NCBI GenBank assembly: GCA_964370715.1
Contig: CAYJKJ010000016.1
Span: 1-64,000 of the forward strand
Reading direction: 5' to 3'
Length of the DNA stretch: 64,000 nt
Origin: CAYJAY01 sp964370715
Lineage (GTDB): Bacteria > Bacillota > Clostridia > Oscillospirales > Ruminococcaceae
The notes below the pieces were generated by a model that saw only the letters and a program-made list of their open reading frames with translations, made no database searches and was not told the origin of the DNA. A program made the translations under genes and the position numbers. Below, in pieces: positions 18,130 to 27,819 of the stretch. Positions within the stretch are counted from its first letter, which is position 1, and each line of letters opens with the position of its first letter.

Positions 18130-19584
18130 ATGACTAAAAAAATAATATCATTTTTGTCGTTGTTGTTTGTCACAATAACAATACCGATTTCAGCGATCAT
18201 GGCGGAAGCTTTGCCGCCGTTTGACATGACAGCAGAGGCGATTTATCTTGTCAACAGCGACACCGGTGAGGCTGTTTTTGAGAAAAACAAAGATGAAAAG
18301 CTGCATCCGGCTTCTACGACAAAAATAATGTCGACCGCTTTGGCGCTTGAAATGGCTGAGGACCTTAATATATTGATAACCGCCCCCGATGACCTTTGGG
18401 ATGAATTCAGCCAAATTTCCGGTATATCGAATGCCGGTATACAAGCAGGCGAGACGATGTCGCTCTACGATCTATTGCATTGCATGATGATTGTGTCGGC
18501 AAACGAGGCGGCTTCTATTGTTTCGGAGCATTTCGGTGGAGATGAGTTTTTGGCTTTGATGAATCAAAAGGCGATAGAACTCGGCTGCACAGCGACTAAC
18601 TTTTCTAATCCTCACGGGCTTTTTGTCGACAACCATTACACAACGGTCGAGGATCTTTATAAGATAACCGAATGGGCGCTTTCGGTTCCTGGATTTATCG
18701 AGATAGCCGAAAAAGCGAGATACACCGTTCCGGCTACTAATATGTCGGACGAAAGACTTCTTGCTACAACGGTGCTTTTGCAGGACAGCTCAACGATGTA
18801 CTACACTTCATATGTAAACGGCGTTAAAACCGGAACGTTGCCGGCCGCCGGAAGGTGCCTTGTCACAACCGCTTCGTATGACGGAGAAAACTATATACTA
18901 GCGCTGTTGGGCGCTTCGATGGATAGCTCTTATGAATTTTGGACCGAGGGCGGAATGTCGTCGTTCACCGAAACGAGGATGCTATACGATTGGGCGTATG
19001 ACACATTTGAAACGATTAGCGTTATTGGGGAAGAAACTGCGGTAGGAAGCGCAAATCTTAGACATTCTTCTCAAAAAGATGAACTTGTTTTATATGGCAA
19101 AGGCGAGCTTTCAACCGTTGTTGAAATAGAAAGAGAACAGGATCCCGCTATAACATATGAGATGAATATCCCCGATTATGTTTATGCTCCGGTTGAAAAT
19201 GGACAAGAGATTGGAACGGCAAAAGTTTTTGCTGATGGTTCTTATATAGGGGACATAACGCTTATTTCAAGGGAAAATATCGATAAAAGCGCTTGGGCGG
19301 TTTTCCTTGACACACTAAGCGAGATAATGAATTCAGCATATATGCAAATAGCGGTCATAGTTGTGTTGTCGATTGTTGGGATATATATTCTTTATATAAT
19401 AATCGTTGTATTAGCCGAGAAAAAGCGAAAGAAAAGGCGAATTGAAGCTTTAAGAAGAAGGCAACAACTCGAAAATATGAGAAGAAGACAAGGGCTCGAC
19501 CCAACAAAAAATTATAATTTCAACAACAACAATCCCTATCAAAGACCACCAAACAACAATTCGAAAGATAATAGAAGAAAATAA
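18130..19584 (+). CDS. dacF: D-alanyl-D-alanine carboxypeptidase (DacF/PBP5-like)
   Basis: Trims the terminal D-Ala from peptidoglycan pentapeptides outside the membrane. The ATG at 18130 is taken as start, 5 nt after recG; a TTG one codon earlier is also possible. A signal peptide covers about 1-27. The penicillin-binding motifs are SxxK as STTK (about 61-64), SxN as SAN (about 123-125) and KTG (about 232-234). A PBP5-type C-terminal beta domain follows, then a membrane helix (about 403-427) and an Arg/Lys- then Asn-rich tail. The C-terminal transmembrane anchor replaces the amphipathic helix of PBP5. Confidence 0.94.
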   Translation: MTKKIISFLSLLFVTITIPISAIMAEALPPFDMTAEAIYLVNSDTGEAVFEKNKDEKLHPASTTKIMSTALALEMAEDLNILITAPDDLWDEFSQISGISNAGIQAGETMSLYDLLHCMMIVSANEAASIVSEHFGGDEFLALMNQKAIELGCTATNFSNPHGLFVDNHYTTVEDLYKITEWALSVPGFIEIAEKARYTVPATNMSDERLLATTVLLQDSSTMYYTSYVNGVKTGTLPAAGRCLVTTASYDGENYILALLGASMDSSYEFWTEGGMSSFTETRMLYDWAYDTFETISVIGEETAVGSANLRHSSQKDELVLYGKGELSTVVEIEREQDPAITYEMNIPDYVYAPVENGQEIGTAKVFADGSYIGDITLISRENIDKSAWAVFLDTLSEIMNSAYMQIAVIVVLSIVGIYILYIIIVVLAEKKRKKRRIEALRRRQQLENMRRRQGLDPTKNYNFNNNNPYQRPPNNNSKDNRRK

Positions 19585-19585
19585 C

Positions 19586-19624
19586 AAAACTGTGATGAAC
19601 GTTTTTTGTTCATCACAGTTTTTT
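19586..19624. terminator. Bidirectional terminator between dacF and the GntR gene
   Basis: Long perfect stem AAAACTGTGATGAAC/GTTCATCACAGTTTT around a short T-rich loop. T tracts on both strands fit the two converging genes. Confidence 0.92.
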
Positions 19625-19654
19625 GGCTTTGTCTATTCAACTAAAAGTTCGATT

Positions 19655-20380
19655 TTAATTTGTTTTGAAATAGCTAGAGCTTAGCTTGTTTGCACCCTCG
19701 GTTAAAAATTCAGCCATTAACTTAGAGGCTTTTTCAGATTGTTGTTGGATGATAGCCTCTAGAAGGGATTCTAATTTTGAATAAAAATAATTAAGTTCAA
19801 CTTCCGAAATAGAGAAAGAATAAGCAGTTTCCGCAAGTTGAATACCGATTTCTAAAAAAGCATTGTTAAGCAAAGGGAACAGGGCGTTTCCGGTTGAACA
19901 ATGAATTGCATGAAAGAAGGCTAGAATTGCGATCGCAGAACTTTCGGCGGTGTTGCTTTTTTTTAAGTTGGAGATCGAAAGCTTGATTTCTTGAATATCA
20001 CTTTCATTGCGATTTTTTGCCGCAAGTGAGGCTGCAAAAGACTCGGTGTGTAGTTTGTATTCAAATATTGAATTAAACGTTTTTTGATCGATAAATCCAT
20101 TGTTATATTCAATTATCGACAAAAGCGTGTCGATTGTTCCGTTTTTGGTGTAATCGCAAACAAAAGTTCCTTTTCTTGGGACAACTTCAACAAACCCTTT
20201 CGATTTAAGCTCGTTTATTCCAAGGTTGACGATAGATTTACTAATCTTCATGCGCTCAGCAAGATCTCGCTCAGCAGGGAGTCGATCGCCAACTTTTAAA
20301 GACCCCGACAAAATCATAGCTTCGATTTCAGAAACAAACATTTCTTTTATCGAAGGAGTTACTAATGTTTTGAACTTCAT
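19655..20380 (-). CDS. GntR/FadR-type transcriptional regulator
   Basis: About 241 residues. The start at 20380 is chosen because AGAGG precedes it by 6 nt; an in-frame TTG-class start further upstream lacks this. An N-terminal winged helix-turn-helix (about 12-75: LKVGDRLPAERDLAERMKIS, then a wing with VEVVPRKGTFV) precedes an all-helical FCD-like effector domain. That domain class typically binds organic acids. It is divergent from the phosphohexomutase-glgP-GH13 genes, across a 456-bp region. Control of them is possible, but the ligand cannot be predicted. Confidence 0.88.
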   Translation of the reverse strand: MKFKTLVTPSIKEMFVSEIEAMILSGSLKVGDRLPAERDLAERMKISKSIVNLGINELKSKGFVEVVPRKGTFVCDYTKNGTIDTLLSIIEYNNGFIDQKTFNSIFEYKLHTESFAASLAAKNRNESDIQEIKLSISNLKKSNTAESSAIAILAFFHAIHCSTGNALFPLLNNAFLEIGIQLAETAYSFSISEVELNYFYSKLESLLEAIIQQQSEKASKLMAEFLTEGANKLSSSYFKTN

Positions 20381-20836
20381 AAAAAACCTCTGCAATTTTT
20401 TTGAGAATAATATCAAGTTTTTTGTAAAAAAACAGTTTAAAGTTATGTTTATCAGAAAATTTTTAGCAACTAAACAATTAAGTAGAAACGCTTTTTTTAG
20501 TTATAAAATTTTTTTTCAGTTACTATTTTGTAGTATAGTTTACCTTTCATTATATATTAACGGAGGGTTAAAATCAACAAAACAATTATTTTTGTATGCT
20601 TTAACAACATAATTGGACAATTGTTATAAATAATGCATAGATTGTTATTTGTTTAACGATTGCAAAAATTTGTTATGCTTTATAATCTTTTGAAAAAGCG
20701 TCGCTTTTCATTAACAATTCTGCTAACAAGAGGTTAGTTTTATATATTTTCCTTGAAATTGTGTTAATAATTCGTTAAAATAAGTGTATTGTGTATTATA
20801 AGAAAAAGATATAAATAAGGAAGGGATAGTATATTT
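20381..20836. other. Intergenic region between GntR regulator and phosphohexomutase
   Basis: A 456-bp AT-rich stretch without a convincing gene. It contains the phosphohexomutase promoter (20753-20781), a short hairpin GAAAAAGCG/CGCTTTTC near 20692-20709, and a partial palindrome ACAATTGT near 20617. The palindrome could be an operator for the divergent regulator, but this is weak. Confidence 0.5.
20753..20781 (+). promoter_or_regulatory. Promoter of the phosphohexomutase gene
   Basis: -35 TTGAAA (20753-20758), 17-bp spacer, -10 TAAAAT (20776-20781), 55 bp before the start. Confidence 0.65.
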
Positions 20837-22345
20837 ATGGAGAAGTTTGAACTGCTTAAATTACAAAACGGAAGTGATGTTAGGGGATATGCAGTAACTA
20901 CCGACGAGAAACAAGCAAACCTTACACAACCGGTTGCGGATGTTATAGCAAAGGGTTTTGCTATTTGGCTTGAAAAAACATTAAATAAACCAATTAACAG
21001 CTTAAAAATCGGGGTGGGTAACGATTCGAGAATAACTGCCGAAAGCCTTAAAAATGGAATATTTAAAGGGCTATGTTCGCTTTCGGTTCAAGTGTTTGAT
21101 TGTTCGCTAGCCTCGACGCCATCTATGTTTATGTCGACAATTTTCGAACAAACGAATTTTGACGGCGGAATAATGGTTACCGCAAGCCACCTACCCTATA
21201 ACCGCAACGGCATGAAATTTTTCACAAAAAACGGCGGTCTTGATAAAAAAGACATAACCGAAATTCTTAATATTGCAGCAGAGCAGACCGTCTCGCAGGA
21301 TGACGAAGTGTTGGTGAAAAACTGTGGGCTCATCGATATCTACAGCGACCACCTAAGAAACAAAATCTGCGAAGGATTGTCGGTAAGCCAAAGCGACAAA
21401 CCGCTTTCGGGGCTTAAGATAGTTGTTGATGCCGGAAACGGAGCGGGCGGTTTTTTTGCGACAAAAGTTTTAAGTCCTCTGGGCGCTAATATCGAGGGGA
21501 GCTGTTTCCTTGAACCCGACGGAATGTTCCCAAACCACGTTCCAAACCCTGAAAACAACGAGGCTATCGAGGCTATTCGCAACGCTACGCTTAATTCAAA
21601 AGCTGATCTAGGGCTTATATTCGATACCGATGTAGACAGAATGTCGGCAGTTCTTCCTGATGGAAAAGAGATCAACCGCAACGATCTTATCGCTATGATT
21701 GCGGCTATTATTAGACCGCAAAATATTGGAGCTACCGTTGTTACCGACAGCGTTACATCCGACCGGTTGACCGACTTTATCGAAAACTCACTTAACATGA
21801 AACACCTTTGTTTTAAAAGAGGCTACAAAAACGTTATAAATGAAGCAAAAAGGCTGGAGCAACAAGGGATATCGGCTCCGCTTGCTATCGAAACTTCGGG
21901 GCATGGAGCGCTTAAAGAAAACTATTATCTTGATGATGGCGCATATCTTGCGGTTAAGCTTTTGATTGCATTGTCGCTTGCAAACAAACAAAACAAACAA
22001 CTGTCTCAATATATAGAAAGCATGAAACCGGCGGGGGATGAAGTTGAGATAAGGATTAACATAACAGAACAAAATTTTTCAGAATATGGGAAAAAGGTTC
22101 TCGAACGATTTGAAGAGTTGGCAAGAGAAAAAGGTTTTGATGTTTCAGATAATTCGTTTGAAGGAATAAGGATCTCGTTTAAACAAAGCCCTAAGGGTTG
22201 GTTGTTGCTTCGTATGTCGCTACATGATCCGTTGTTGCCGCTCAACATCGAAGGCGAGACAGAACAAGACACTAAAAAGATAATCGAGATCGTTAAAGAG
22301 CTAATTTCAGAGTTTGAAATGCTTGATAAATCTGTATTGAGCTAG
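20837..22345 (+). CDS. Phosphohexomutase (phosphoglucomutase/phosphomannomutase family)
   Basis: 502 residues of the alpha-D-phosphohexomutase superfamily, which interconverts hexose 1- and 6-phosphates. The catalytic phosphoserine loop reads TASHLPYN (about 115-122), a variant of TASHNP. The metal loop is DTDVDR (about 263-268) and the sugar-binding loop ETSGHG (about 354-359). A C-terminal domain carries the phosphate-binding segment. The gene lies just upstream of glgP and a GH13 enzyme. Conversion of the glucose-1-phosphate released by GlgP to glucose-6-phosphate is therefore the likely job, though mannose substrates cannot be excluded. Confidence 0.9.
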   Translation: MEKFELLKLQNGSDVRGYAVTTDEKQANLTQPVADVIAKGFAIWLEKTLNKPINSLKIGVGNDSRITAESLKNGIFKGLCSLSVQVFDCSLASTPSMFMSTIFEQTNFDGGIMVTASHLPYNRNGMKFFTKNGGLDKKDITEILNIAAEQTVSQDDEVLVKNCGLIDIYSDHLRNKICEGLSVSQSDKPLSGLKIVVDAGNGAGGFFATKVLSPLGANIEGSCFLEPDGMFPNHVPNPENNEAIEAIRNATLNSKADLGLIFDTDVDRMSAVLPDGKEINRNDLIAMIAAIIRPQNIGATVVTDSVTSDRLTDFIENSLNMKHLCFKRGYKNVINEAKRLEQQGISAPLAIETSGHGALKENYYLDDGAYLAVKLLIALSLANKQNKQLSQYIESMKPAGDEVEIRINITEQNFSEYGKKVLERFEELAREKGFDVSDNSFEGIRISFKQSPKGWLLLRMSLHDPLLPLNIEGETEQDTKKIIEIVKELISEFEMLDKSVLS

Positions 22346-22382
22346 TCGAAATATAACAAAAAATATACAAGTTATAAATAAA

Positions 22383-22411
22383 TTGGCTATACTTTTGTAA
22401 TAGTATATAAT
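22383..22411 (+). promoter_or_regulatory. Upstream promoter of glgP
   Basis: -35 TTGGCT (22383-22388), 17-bp spacer, -10 TATAAT (22406-22411). Confidence 0.6.
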
Positions 22412-22480
22412 AAATAGCTATGCGACTTGATTAAAATTTATATAAAAATAAAAATATTTATATTTTCGACATAATAACTA

Positions 22481-22508
22481 TTGTAATTGGTTTGATTTTT
22501 AGTATAAT
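22481..22508 (+). promoter_or_regulatory. Proximal promoter of glgP
   Basis: -35 TTGTAA (22481-22486), 16-bp spacer, -10 TATAAT (22503-22508). Confidence 0.5.
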
Positions 22509-22689
22509 GTAAAAGTTGATTAAAGTTTTGAAAATCAACTTTTTGTGCAAAACTTTGATGGTAAAAAAGCAACCATCAAAGCGAAATAAACGCACAAAAT
22601 TGACAGTAACAACGCTATGTGATAAAAACACAGAAAATAAAATTAAGTAAACAAAGGTCAAAAGATTAGAAAAAGTATTGGAGTTATAT

Positions 22690-25098
22690 ATGGTAAAAGA
22701 CAAGGCTATGATAGAAAAGCTAAAAAAAGTTTTTGATGAACAGTTGGTTAAGCTCGGAGTTAAAGACCCAAAGATGGCAGCACCCGAACAGGTCTATGTT
22801 GCTTTAAGCGTCGCCGTTCGTGAAATACTTTCCGAGAAACAAAGAAGACACACCGCAAAAACATACGGAGAGGGAAAGAAACAAGTTTTTTATCTTTCGA
22901 TTGAATTTTTGGTTGGTCGTTCTTTTTGGAACAACGTTGTTAACCTTGGAATTGAAGACGGGGTTAACGATATCTTGAAAAAATGTGGAGTGTCGAGAGA
23001 GCTTATATCCGACATTGAACCCGATGCGGGGCTTGGCAACGGGGGTCTAGGAAGGCTTGCCGCTTGCTATCTCGACGCATTAGCCACCGAAAATTACAGC
23101 GCTTCGGGATATTCCATTCTTTATGAATTCGGCATATTCCGCCAAAAAATAATCGATGGTTGGCAACAAGAATTTCCTGATAACTGGATGACAAACGGAA
23201 TGATCTGGCTTGAAGAACGCCGAGACGAAGCTGTCGAGGTTATGTTTGGCGGCGAGGTAGAAGAAAGCTGGGATAAAAACCACCATTATGTAAGATATCA
23301 TAAGAGCGAAACGGTTAAAGCCGTTCCGTATGATCTGTTTATAACGGGATACGATTCAAAAGCTGTTAGCAAGCTTAGGCTTTGGAGGGCGAAATCCCCC
23401 GAAATCGACATGGAGAGCTTCAACAGGGGAGACTATTCAGCGGCACTGCAAAGCATGGGCAATGCGGAGCTTATCTCGAAAGTTCTATATCCTAATGATA
23501 ACTTTGTCGAGGGCAAAATTCTTCGCCTTCGCCAACAATATTTCCTTTGCAGCGCAACGATAAGTGACATAGTTTCAAAACACCTAGCGCAGTATGGCAC
23601 GCTTGACAATTTTGCTGACAAGGTTGCAATTCATATAAACGACACACACCCAACGCTTGCAATTCCTGAACTCATTCGTGTTTTGCTTGATGAATGTGGC
23701 TTGTCTTGGGAAAAAGCTTTTATGGTTGCGAAAAAAGTTTTCTCATACACAAACCATACGGTGTTAAGCGAAGCGCTTGAACTTTGGGATATCGAGATAT
23801 TTAAAAGCCAACTACCTAGAATTTATCAGATAGTTTGCGAGATAAACAAAGAACTACACATCGAACTGAACGAAAAATATCCCGGCGATATCGGCAAGAT
23901 TTCATACATGACTATATTAGACAACGATAACGTTAAGATGGCAAATCTTTGCGTGTATGTTTGCCATACCGTCAACGGCGTTTCAAAGCTTCATAGCGAT
24001 ATAATAAAATCCGATCTATTTAACGATTACGACAAACTATATCCTAAGAAATTTACTAATGTTACAAACGGTATCGCTTATAGAAGATGGCTTCTTGCGA
24101 GCAACCCGGGGCTAACAAAGCTTTTGGGCGAACTTATTGGAGATAAGTTTAAAAACGACGCTTCGCAACTTAAAAAGCTTGAAAAATATAAAGACGATAA
24201 AAATGTTTATAAACAGCTAATGGCTATCAAAGCCGAAAACAAAACTCGTCTTTTGAACTTTATCGGAGAGCAAAAATACCCGATTAACCCCGATTCAATA
24301 TTCGACGTTCAAGCAAAAAGAATGCATGAATACAAACGCCAACATCTAAATGCAATTAACATTATTGCGGAATACCTATATTTGAAAAACAACCCAACCG
24401 CTGATTTTGTTCCAAGAACATATATATTTGGCGCAAAAGCGGCTCCGGGATATTATTTCGCTAAACAGATGATACGTTTTATCTGCGGAATAGGGGAGAT
24501 GCTCGAAAAGGACAAAGCAATCCGAGACAAACTTCGTGTGCTTTATCTTGAGGACTACAGGGTCACTATGTCGGAGGTATTAATGCCGGCAACAGAGATT
24601 AGCGAACAGATTTCGCTTGCCGGAAAGGAAGCTTCGGGAACCGGTAACATGAAGTTTATGCTAAACGGCGCTGTTACGCTTGGAACGCTCGACGGAGCAA
24701 ACGTTGAGATAAGAGAATCGGCAGGGGAAGACAACTTCTTCCTATTCGGAATGACCAAAAATGAGGTTATGGAACTTCAAGGAAAAGGATATGACCCCAA
24801 CGACTTTATAAGCAAAAGTGATGTTCTTAAAGATGTTGTTAAGTTTATCGAAAACGGATTTGGCGGAAACGATTATGATGAAATATATAACAACCTAACA
24901 GGGCTTGATCCATATCTTGTCATGGCAGATTTCGATTCATTCCACATGATGCAGAAAAATGTTGCAAAAACATACACCCAAAAAGATGTGTTTAGCAAAA
25001 TGTCGCTCATGAATATAGCAAATTCCGGAATTTTCTCGGCAGACAGAGCCGTTACGGAATATGCAGATAACATCTGGAACTTGAAAGCGGTTAAATAA
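22690..25098 (+). CDS. glgP: Glycogen/maltodextrin phosphorylase
   Basis: Phosphorolyses alpha-1,4-glucan ends to glucose-1-phosphate, using pyridoxal phosphate. The start at ATG 22690 is preferred over a TTG at 22678, because GGAG (22680-22683) precedes the ATG by 6 nt. The protein is then 802 residues, typical. Visible signatures are IEFLVGRSFWNN near the N-terminus, GNGGLGRLAAC (about 118), and the PLP lysine in GTGNMKFMLNG (about 650-660), followed by TLGTLDGANVEI. It is immediately followed (2-nt gap) by a GH13 glucosidase, forming a glucan-breakdown pair. Confidence 0.96.
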   Translation: MVKDKAMIEKLKKVFDEQLVKLGVKDPKMAAPEQVYVALSVAVREILSEKQRRHTAKTYGEGKKQVFYLSIEFLVGRSFWNNVVNLGIEDGVNDILKKCGVSRELISDIEPDAGLGNGGLGRLAACYLDALATENYSASGYSILYEFGIFRQKIIDGWQQEFPDNWMTNGMIWLEERRDEAVEVMFGGEVEESWDKNHHYVRYHKSETVKAVPYDLFITGYDSKAVSKLRLWRAKSPEIDMESFNRGDYSAALQSMGNAELISKVLYPNDNFVEGKILRLRQQYFLCSATISDIVSKHLAQYGTLDNFADKVAIHINDTHPTLAIPELIRVLLDECGLSWEKAFMVAKKVFSYTNHTVLSEALELWDIEIFKSQLPRIYQIVCEINKELHIELNEKYPGDIGKISYMTILDNDNVKMANLCVYVCHTVNGVSKLHSDIIKSDLFNDYDKLYPKKFTNVTNGIAYRRWLLASNPGLTKLLGELIGDKFKNDASQLKKLEKYKDDKNVYKQLMAIKAENKTRLLNFIGEQKYPINPDSIFDVQAKRMHEYKRQHLNAINIIAEYLYLKNNPTADFVPRTYIFGAKAAPGYYFAKQMIRFICGIGEMLEKDKAIRDKLRVLYLEDYRVTMSEVLMPATEISEQISLAGKEASGTGNMKFMLNGAVTLGTLDGANVEIRESAGEDNFFLFGMTKNEVMELQGKGYDPNDFISKSDVLKDVVKFIENGFGGNDYDEIYNNLTGLDPYLVMADFDSFHMMQKNVAKTYTQKDVFSKMSLMNIANSGIFSADRAVTEYADNIWNLKAVK

Positions 25099-25100
25099 AA

Positions 25101-26879
25101 ATGCAACAAAAAAATTGTTTTAACAGCAGGAAACAAGAGTTTAAAACTCCTTTTGGTGCTGTTACAGAAAAACAAACCGTTAAACTAAACATAAAAATTC
25201 AATGTGAAAAAGCCGTCCTTGCTATAATCAAGGACGGCTGTTCCGACGTGGTGGAAGTTTCGATGAACAAAACCGACAACGGATTTTCTGTTGAACATAT
25301 TTTTTCTGAAATAGGCCTTTATTTCTATTATTTCATCCTGGATGACAACAAGTTTATCTGCAAGGGAAATGGTGGCAAAGGCAGCGTTGTTAGCAAACTT
25401 TCTAACCTGTTTCAACAAACGGTTTATTCGAGCGAATACAAAGCGCCAAAAGGCTATATCGGAACGGTTATGTATCAAATTTTCCCCGATAGGTTTAACA
25501 TCGGGAAAGGCGGGGTTTTGTCGACACCGTTTAAGGATCGAATTATTCATAAAGACCTTAAAGATATCCCAAATTTCAGACCCAACGAACAGGGCGACGT
25601 TTTAAACAACGATTATTTTGGGGGAAATCTCGAGGGTGTTATAGAAAAACTCGATTATATAAAATCGCTCGGTGTGTCGGTAATATATTTTAATCCATTG
25701 TTTGAAGCTCATTCGAACCACCGATACAACACCGCAAACTACATGAACATCGACCCGCTTTTAGGAACGGTTGGGACGTTTAAAAAGCTTTGCAAAAAAG
25801 CGGCAAAACAAGGCATCAAGGTTGTTATCGATGGGGTGTTTAGCCATACGGGTGACGACAGCATTTATTTTGATAAATACGGAAGATACAAAACAAAAGG
25901 GGCTTTTAGCCATCCGAACAGCCGATACAGAAGCTGGTATAAATTCGGCGAAGACGGCGGATATCATAGCTGGTGGGGGTTTAAAACGTTGCCGGAAGTC
26001 AACGAAACAGACCCATCGTTCATCGAGTTTATCTGCGGCAAAAAAGGGGTGTTGGCGTTTTGGCTTAAAGCCGGAGCTTCGGGATTTCGCCTTGATGTTG
26101 CAGACGAGTTGCCGGATGAATTTATCGTTAAGATAAACGACAGGATAAAAACCTTTGGCGACGACAAACTTTTGATAGGGGAAGTTTGGGAAGATGCAAC
26201 GACCAAGCAAGCGTATGGAGTTCGCAGAAAATACCTTCTTGGAAATGAACTTGATTCAGTTATGAACTATCCGTTTAAAGACGCTGTTTTGCAGTTTGTC
26301 AAAACAAAGAATGCAAAAAAATTCTTTGAAACGGTTATGCCAATTGTAGAAAACTATCCGAAACCAATGCTGGATGTTATGATGAACTTTATCTCGACCC
26401 ACGACACAATGCGGGCAATTTCCGCGATTATGTTGACGGAAGAAGGGGATAAAGAATGGCAAAGCTCCCAATACCTTTCCCGTGATGAATACCTAAAAGG
26501 TGTGGAGCTTTTAAAGCTAGCTAAAGTTTTGCAGTTCACCTTGCCCGGTATACCATCTATTTACTACGGCGACGAAATAGGTATGCAGGGTTGCAAAGAT
26601 CCATTTAATCGTGGATTTTTCAGATGGGATGAAATAGATGAAAATGTTTTGTCGTTTACAAAAAAACTTTCACAACAAAGGCTTAAATATAAAGCGTTTG
26701 AACAAGGGGAGTTTGTCCCGGTGAAAGCTGATAAAAACACCGTTGCCTTTATAAGAAAAAGCGACAGCAAAGATGTTGGGGTTGCCGTTAACCTTGGACA
26801 AAGCGATGTAACGATTAAATTTTCTGATAAAAAATCTATAGTGTGTCCACCTTGGAGATATATTTTGGAAGAGGTTTAA
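25101..26879 (+). CDS. GH13 alpha-glucosidase / neopullulanase-like amylase
   Basis: 592 residues without a signal peptide, so cytoplasmic. An N-terminal beta-sandwich of about 110 residues (CBM34-like) precedes the (beta/alpha)8 barrel starting at YQIFPDRF (about 124). The conserved GH13 regions are DGVFSHTG (I, about 243), GFRLDVADE (II, nucleophile Asp near 331), GEVWED (III, general acid Glu near 360) and STHDT (IV, Asp near 434). A C-terminal beta domain follows. Coupling to glgP with a 2-nt gap suggests joint degradation of glycogen or imported maltodextrins; exact bond specificity cannot be read. Confidence 0.92.
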   Translation: MQQKNCFNSRKQEFKTPFGAVTEKQTVKLNIKIQCEKAVLAIIKDGCSDVVEVSMNKTDNGFSVEHIFSEIGLYFYYFILDDNKFICKGNGGKGSVVSKLSNLFQQTVYSSEYKAPKGYIGTVMYQIFPDRFNIGKGGVLSTPFKDRIIHKDLKDIPNFRPNEQGDVLNNDYFGGNLEGVIEKLDYIKSLGVSVIYFNPLFEAHSNHRYNTANYMNIDPLLGTVGTFKKLCKKAAKQGIKVVIDGVFSHTGDDSIYFDKYGRYKTKGAFSHPNSRYRSWYKFGEDGGYHSWWGFKTLPEVNETDPSFIEFICGKKGVLAFWLKAGASGFRLDVADELPDEFIVKINDRIKTFGDDKLLIGEVWEDATTKQAYGVRRKYLLGNELDSVMNYPFKDAVLQFVKTKNAKKFFETVMPIVENYPKPMLDVMMNFISTHDTMRAISAIMLTEEGDKEWQSSQYLSRDEYLKGVELLKLAKVLQFTLPGIPSIYYGDEIGMQGCKDPFNRGFFRWDEIDENVLSFTKKLSQQRLKYKAFEQGEFVPVKADKNTVAFIRKSDSKDVGVAVNLGQSDVTIKFSDKKSIVCPPWRYILEEV

Positions 26880-26903
26880 CCCTATCCAAAAAACCGTTAA
26901 AAT

Positions 26904-26940
26904 AGCCCCTTGAATTTTGAAATTCAAGGGGCTTTGAGTT
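26904..26940. terminator. Bidirectional terminator after the GH13 gene
   Basis: Perfect 14-bp stem AGCCCCTTGAATTT/AAATTCAAGGGGCT (26904-26917 with 26920-26933). A T-rich tail follows on the plus strand (TTGAGTTTT), and a mixed T/A tail on the minus strand for the converging LysR gene. Confidence 0.85.
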
Positions 26941-27819
26941 TTATATCTTATCGTTTTCGACTAACTGTTGTTTTGCAAACTGGATAAACTTTTTAGCAGC
27001 AGGGGAGAGAAACTCTCCTTTTGGATACATCAACACAATGTCGATAACGTGTGGTGGATCTAGCGGTAAAATCTTCATGTTGTGTTTCCATTTGCGTGAA
27101 ATGATGTTGTTGTTTAAGCCTATTCCAAGGCCTAGCTCAACAAGCGCATAACAAGAACCTACATCGCTGCATTTATACTGCGTATTCGGAACGATGTTAT
27201 GTTGTGCAAAAAAACGATCACAATCGGTGTTTTCGCCGATAAATGTTTCGATATAAGGCTCTGTTTCAAAGTTTTGTATGCTGAACGATTCGTCGTTTGC
27301 TAGTTGGTGGTTTATAGGCACCCATGCCATGAGAGGGTCTTTAAGCAACACAGTGCGGTTAAAATCCCCTTCACGGTCGCTAACGATACAAAGGTCTATC
27401 TTGTGGTATTCCATAGCTCGGCAAAGCTCAGAGCTTTCGCCGTTTAGTATGCAGATCTCAACTTTTGGGTGCTGCTCTTTAAACAAAGCAACAGTTTTTG
27501 CTATACTGTCAACATAAGCGCTATAGCATACCCCAATAGTGACAGAACCCGATTCGACCCTGTTGATCTCTTTTGAAAGTTGCTCGCTTCGGTTCGCCCA
27601 ATATGTAATCTCTTGAAAAACAGGGATCATGCGTGTGCATTCTTCAGTTGCCGCTATTCCGCTGCGGTTTCTGATAAGCAGTTGAAAGCCAACTTCTTGT
27701 TCAAGGCTGTCCATCATTCGGCTTATTCCCGATGTTGTGTACCCAAGATCGCTAGCAGTTGCCATTAAGCTGCCTTTCTCGAGCGCACTTAGTAATACTT
27801 TGATTTTTTCTGTATCCAT
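26941..27819 (-). CDS. LysR-family transcriptional regulator
   Basis: 292 residues from ATG 27819, which is preceded by AAGGGG; an upstream in-frame start lacks a ribosome site. An N-terminal winged helix-turn-helix (about 2-60, with TASDLGYTTSGISRMMDSLE) and a two-lobed periplasmic-binding-like effector domain (about 88-290) are visible. It is divergent from a gene for a 65-residue membrane protein across 272 bp, a geometry in which LysR proteins often control the divergent gene. Its ligand is unknown. Confidence 0.92.
   Translation of the reverse strand: MDTEKIKVLLSALEKGSLMATASDLGYTTSGISRMMDSLEQEVGFQLLIRNRSGIAATEECTRMIPVFQEITYWANRSEQLSKEINRVESGSVTIGVCYSAYVDSIAKTVALFKEQHPKVEICILNGESSELCRAMEYHKIDLCIVSDREGDFNRTVLLKDPLMAWVPINHQLANDESFSIQNFETEPYIETFIGENTDCDRFFAQHNIVPNTQYKCSDVGSCYALVELGLGIGLNNNIISRKWKHNMKILPLDPPHVIDIVLMYPKGEFLSPAAKKFIQFAKQQLVENDKI

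Larger units (their letters stand above)
22346..22689 (+). other. glgP leader region with two tandem hairpins
   Basis: A 344-bp AT-rich region. Two promoters (22383-22411 and 22481-22508) are followed by stem AAAAGTTGATT/AATCAACTTTT (22511-22543), which ends in a short T run. A second perfect 9-bp stem CTTTGATGG/CCATCAAAG (22553-22581) comes next, with about 100 nt of leader after it. No known riboswitch was recognised. Confidence 0.55.

Noticed and set aside
22511..22581. Known riboswitch in the glgP leader
   Set aside because: The hairpins do not show conserved cores of any riboswitch class I recognise.
25761..26210. Minus-strand 149-codon frame inside the GH13 gene
   Set aside because: Opposite the catalytic barrel of a conserved enzyme; no independent evidence of coding.
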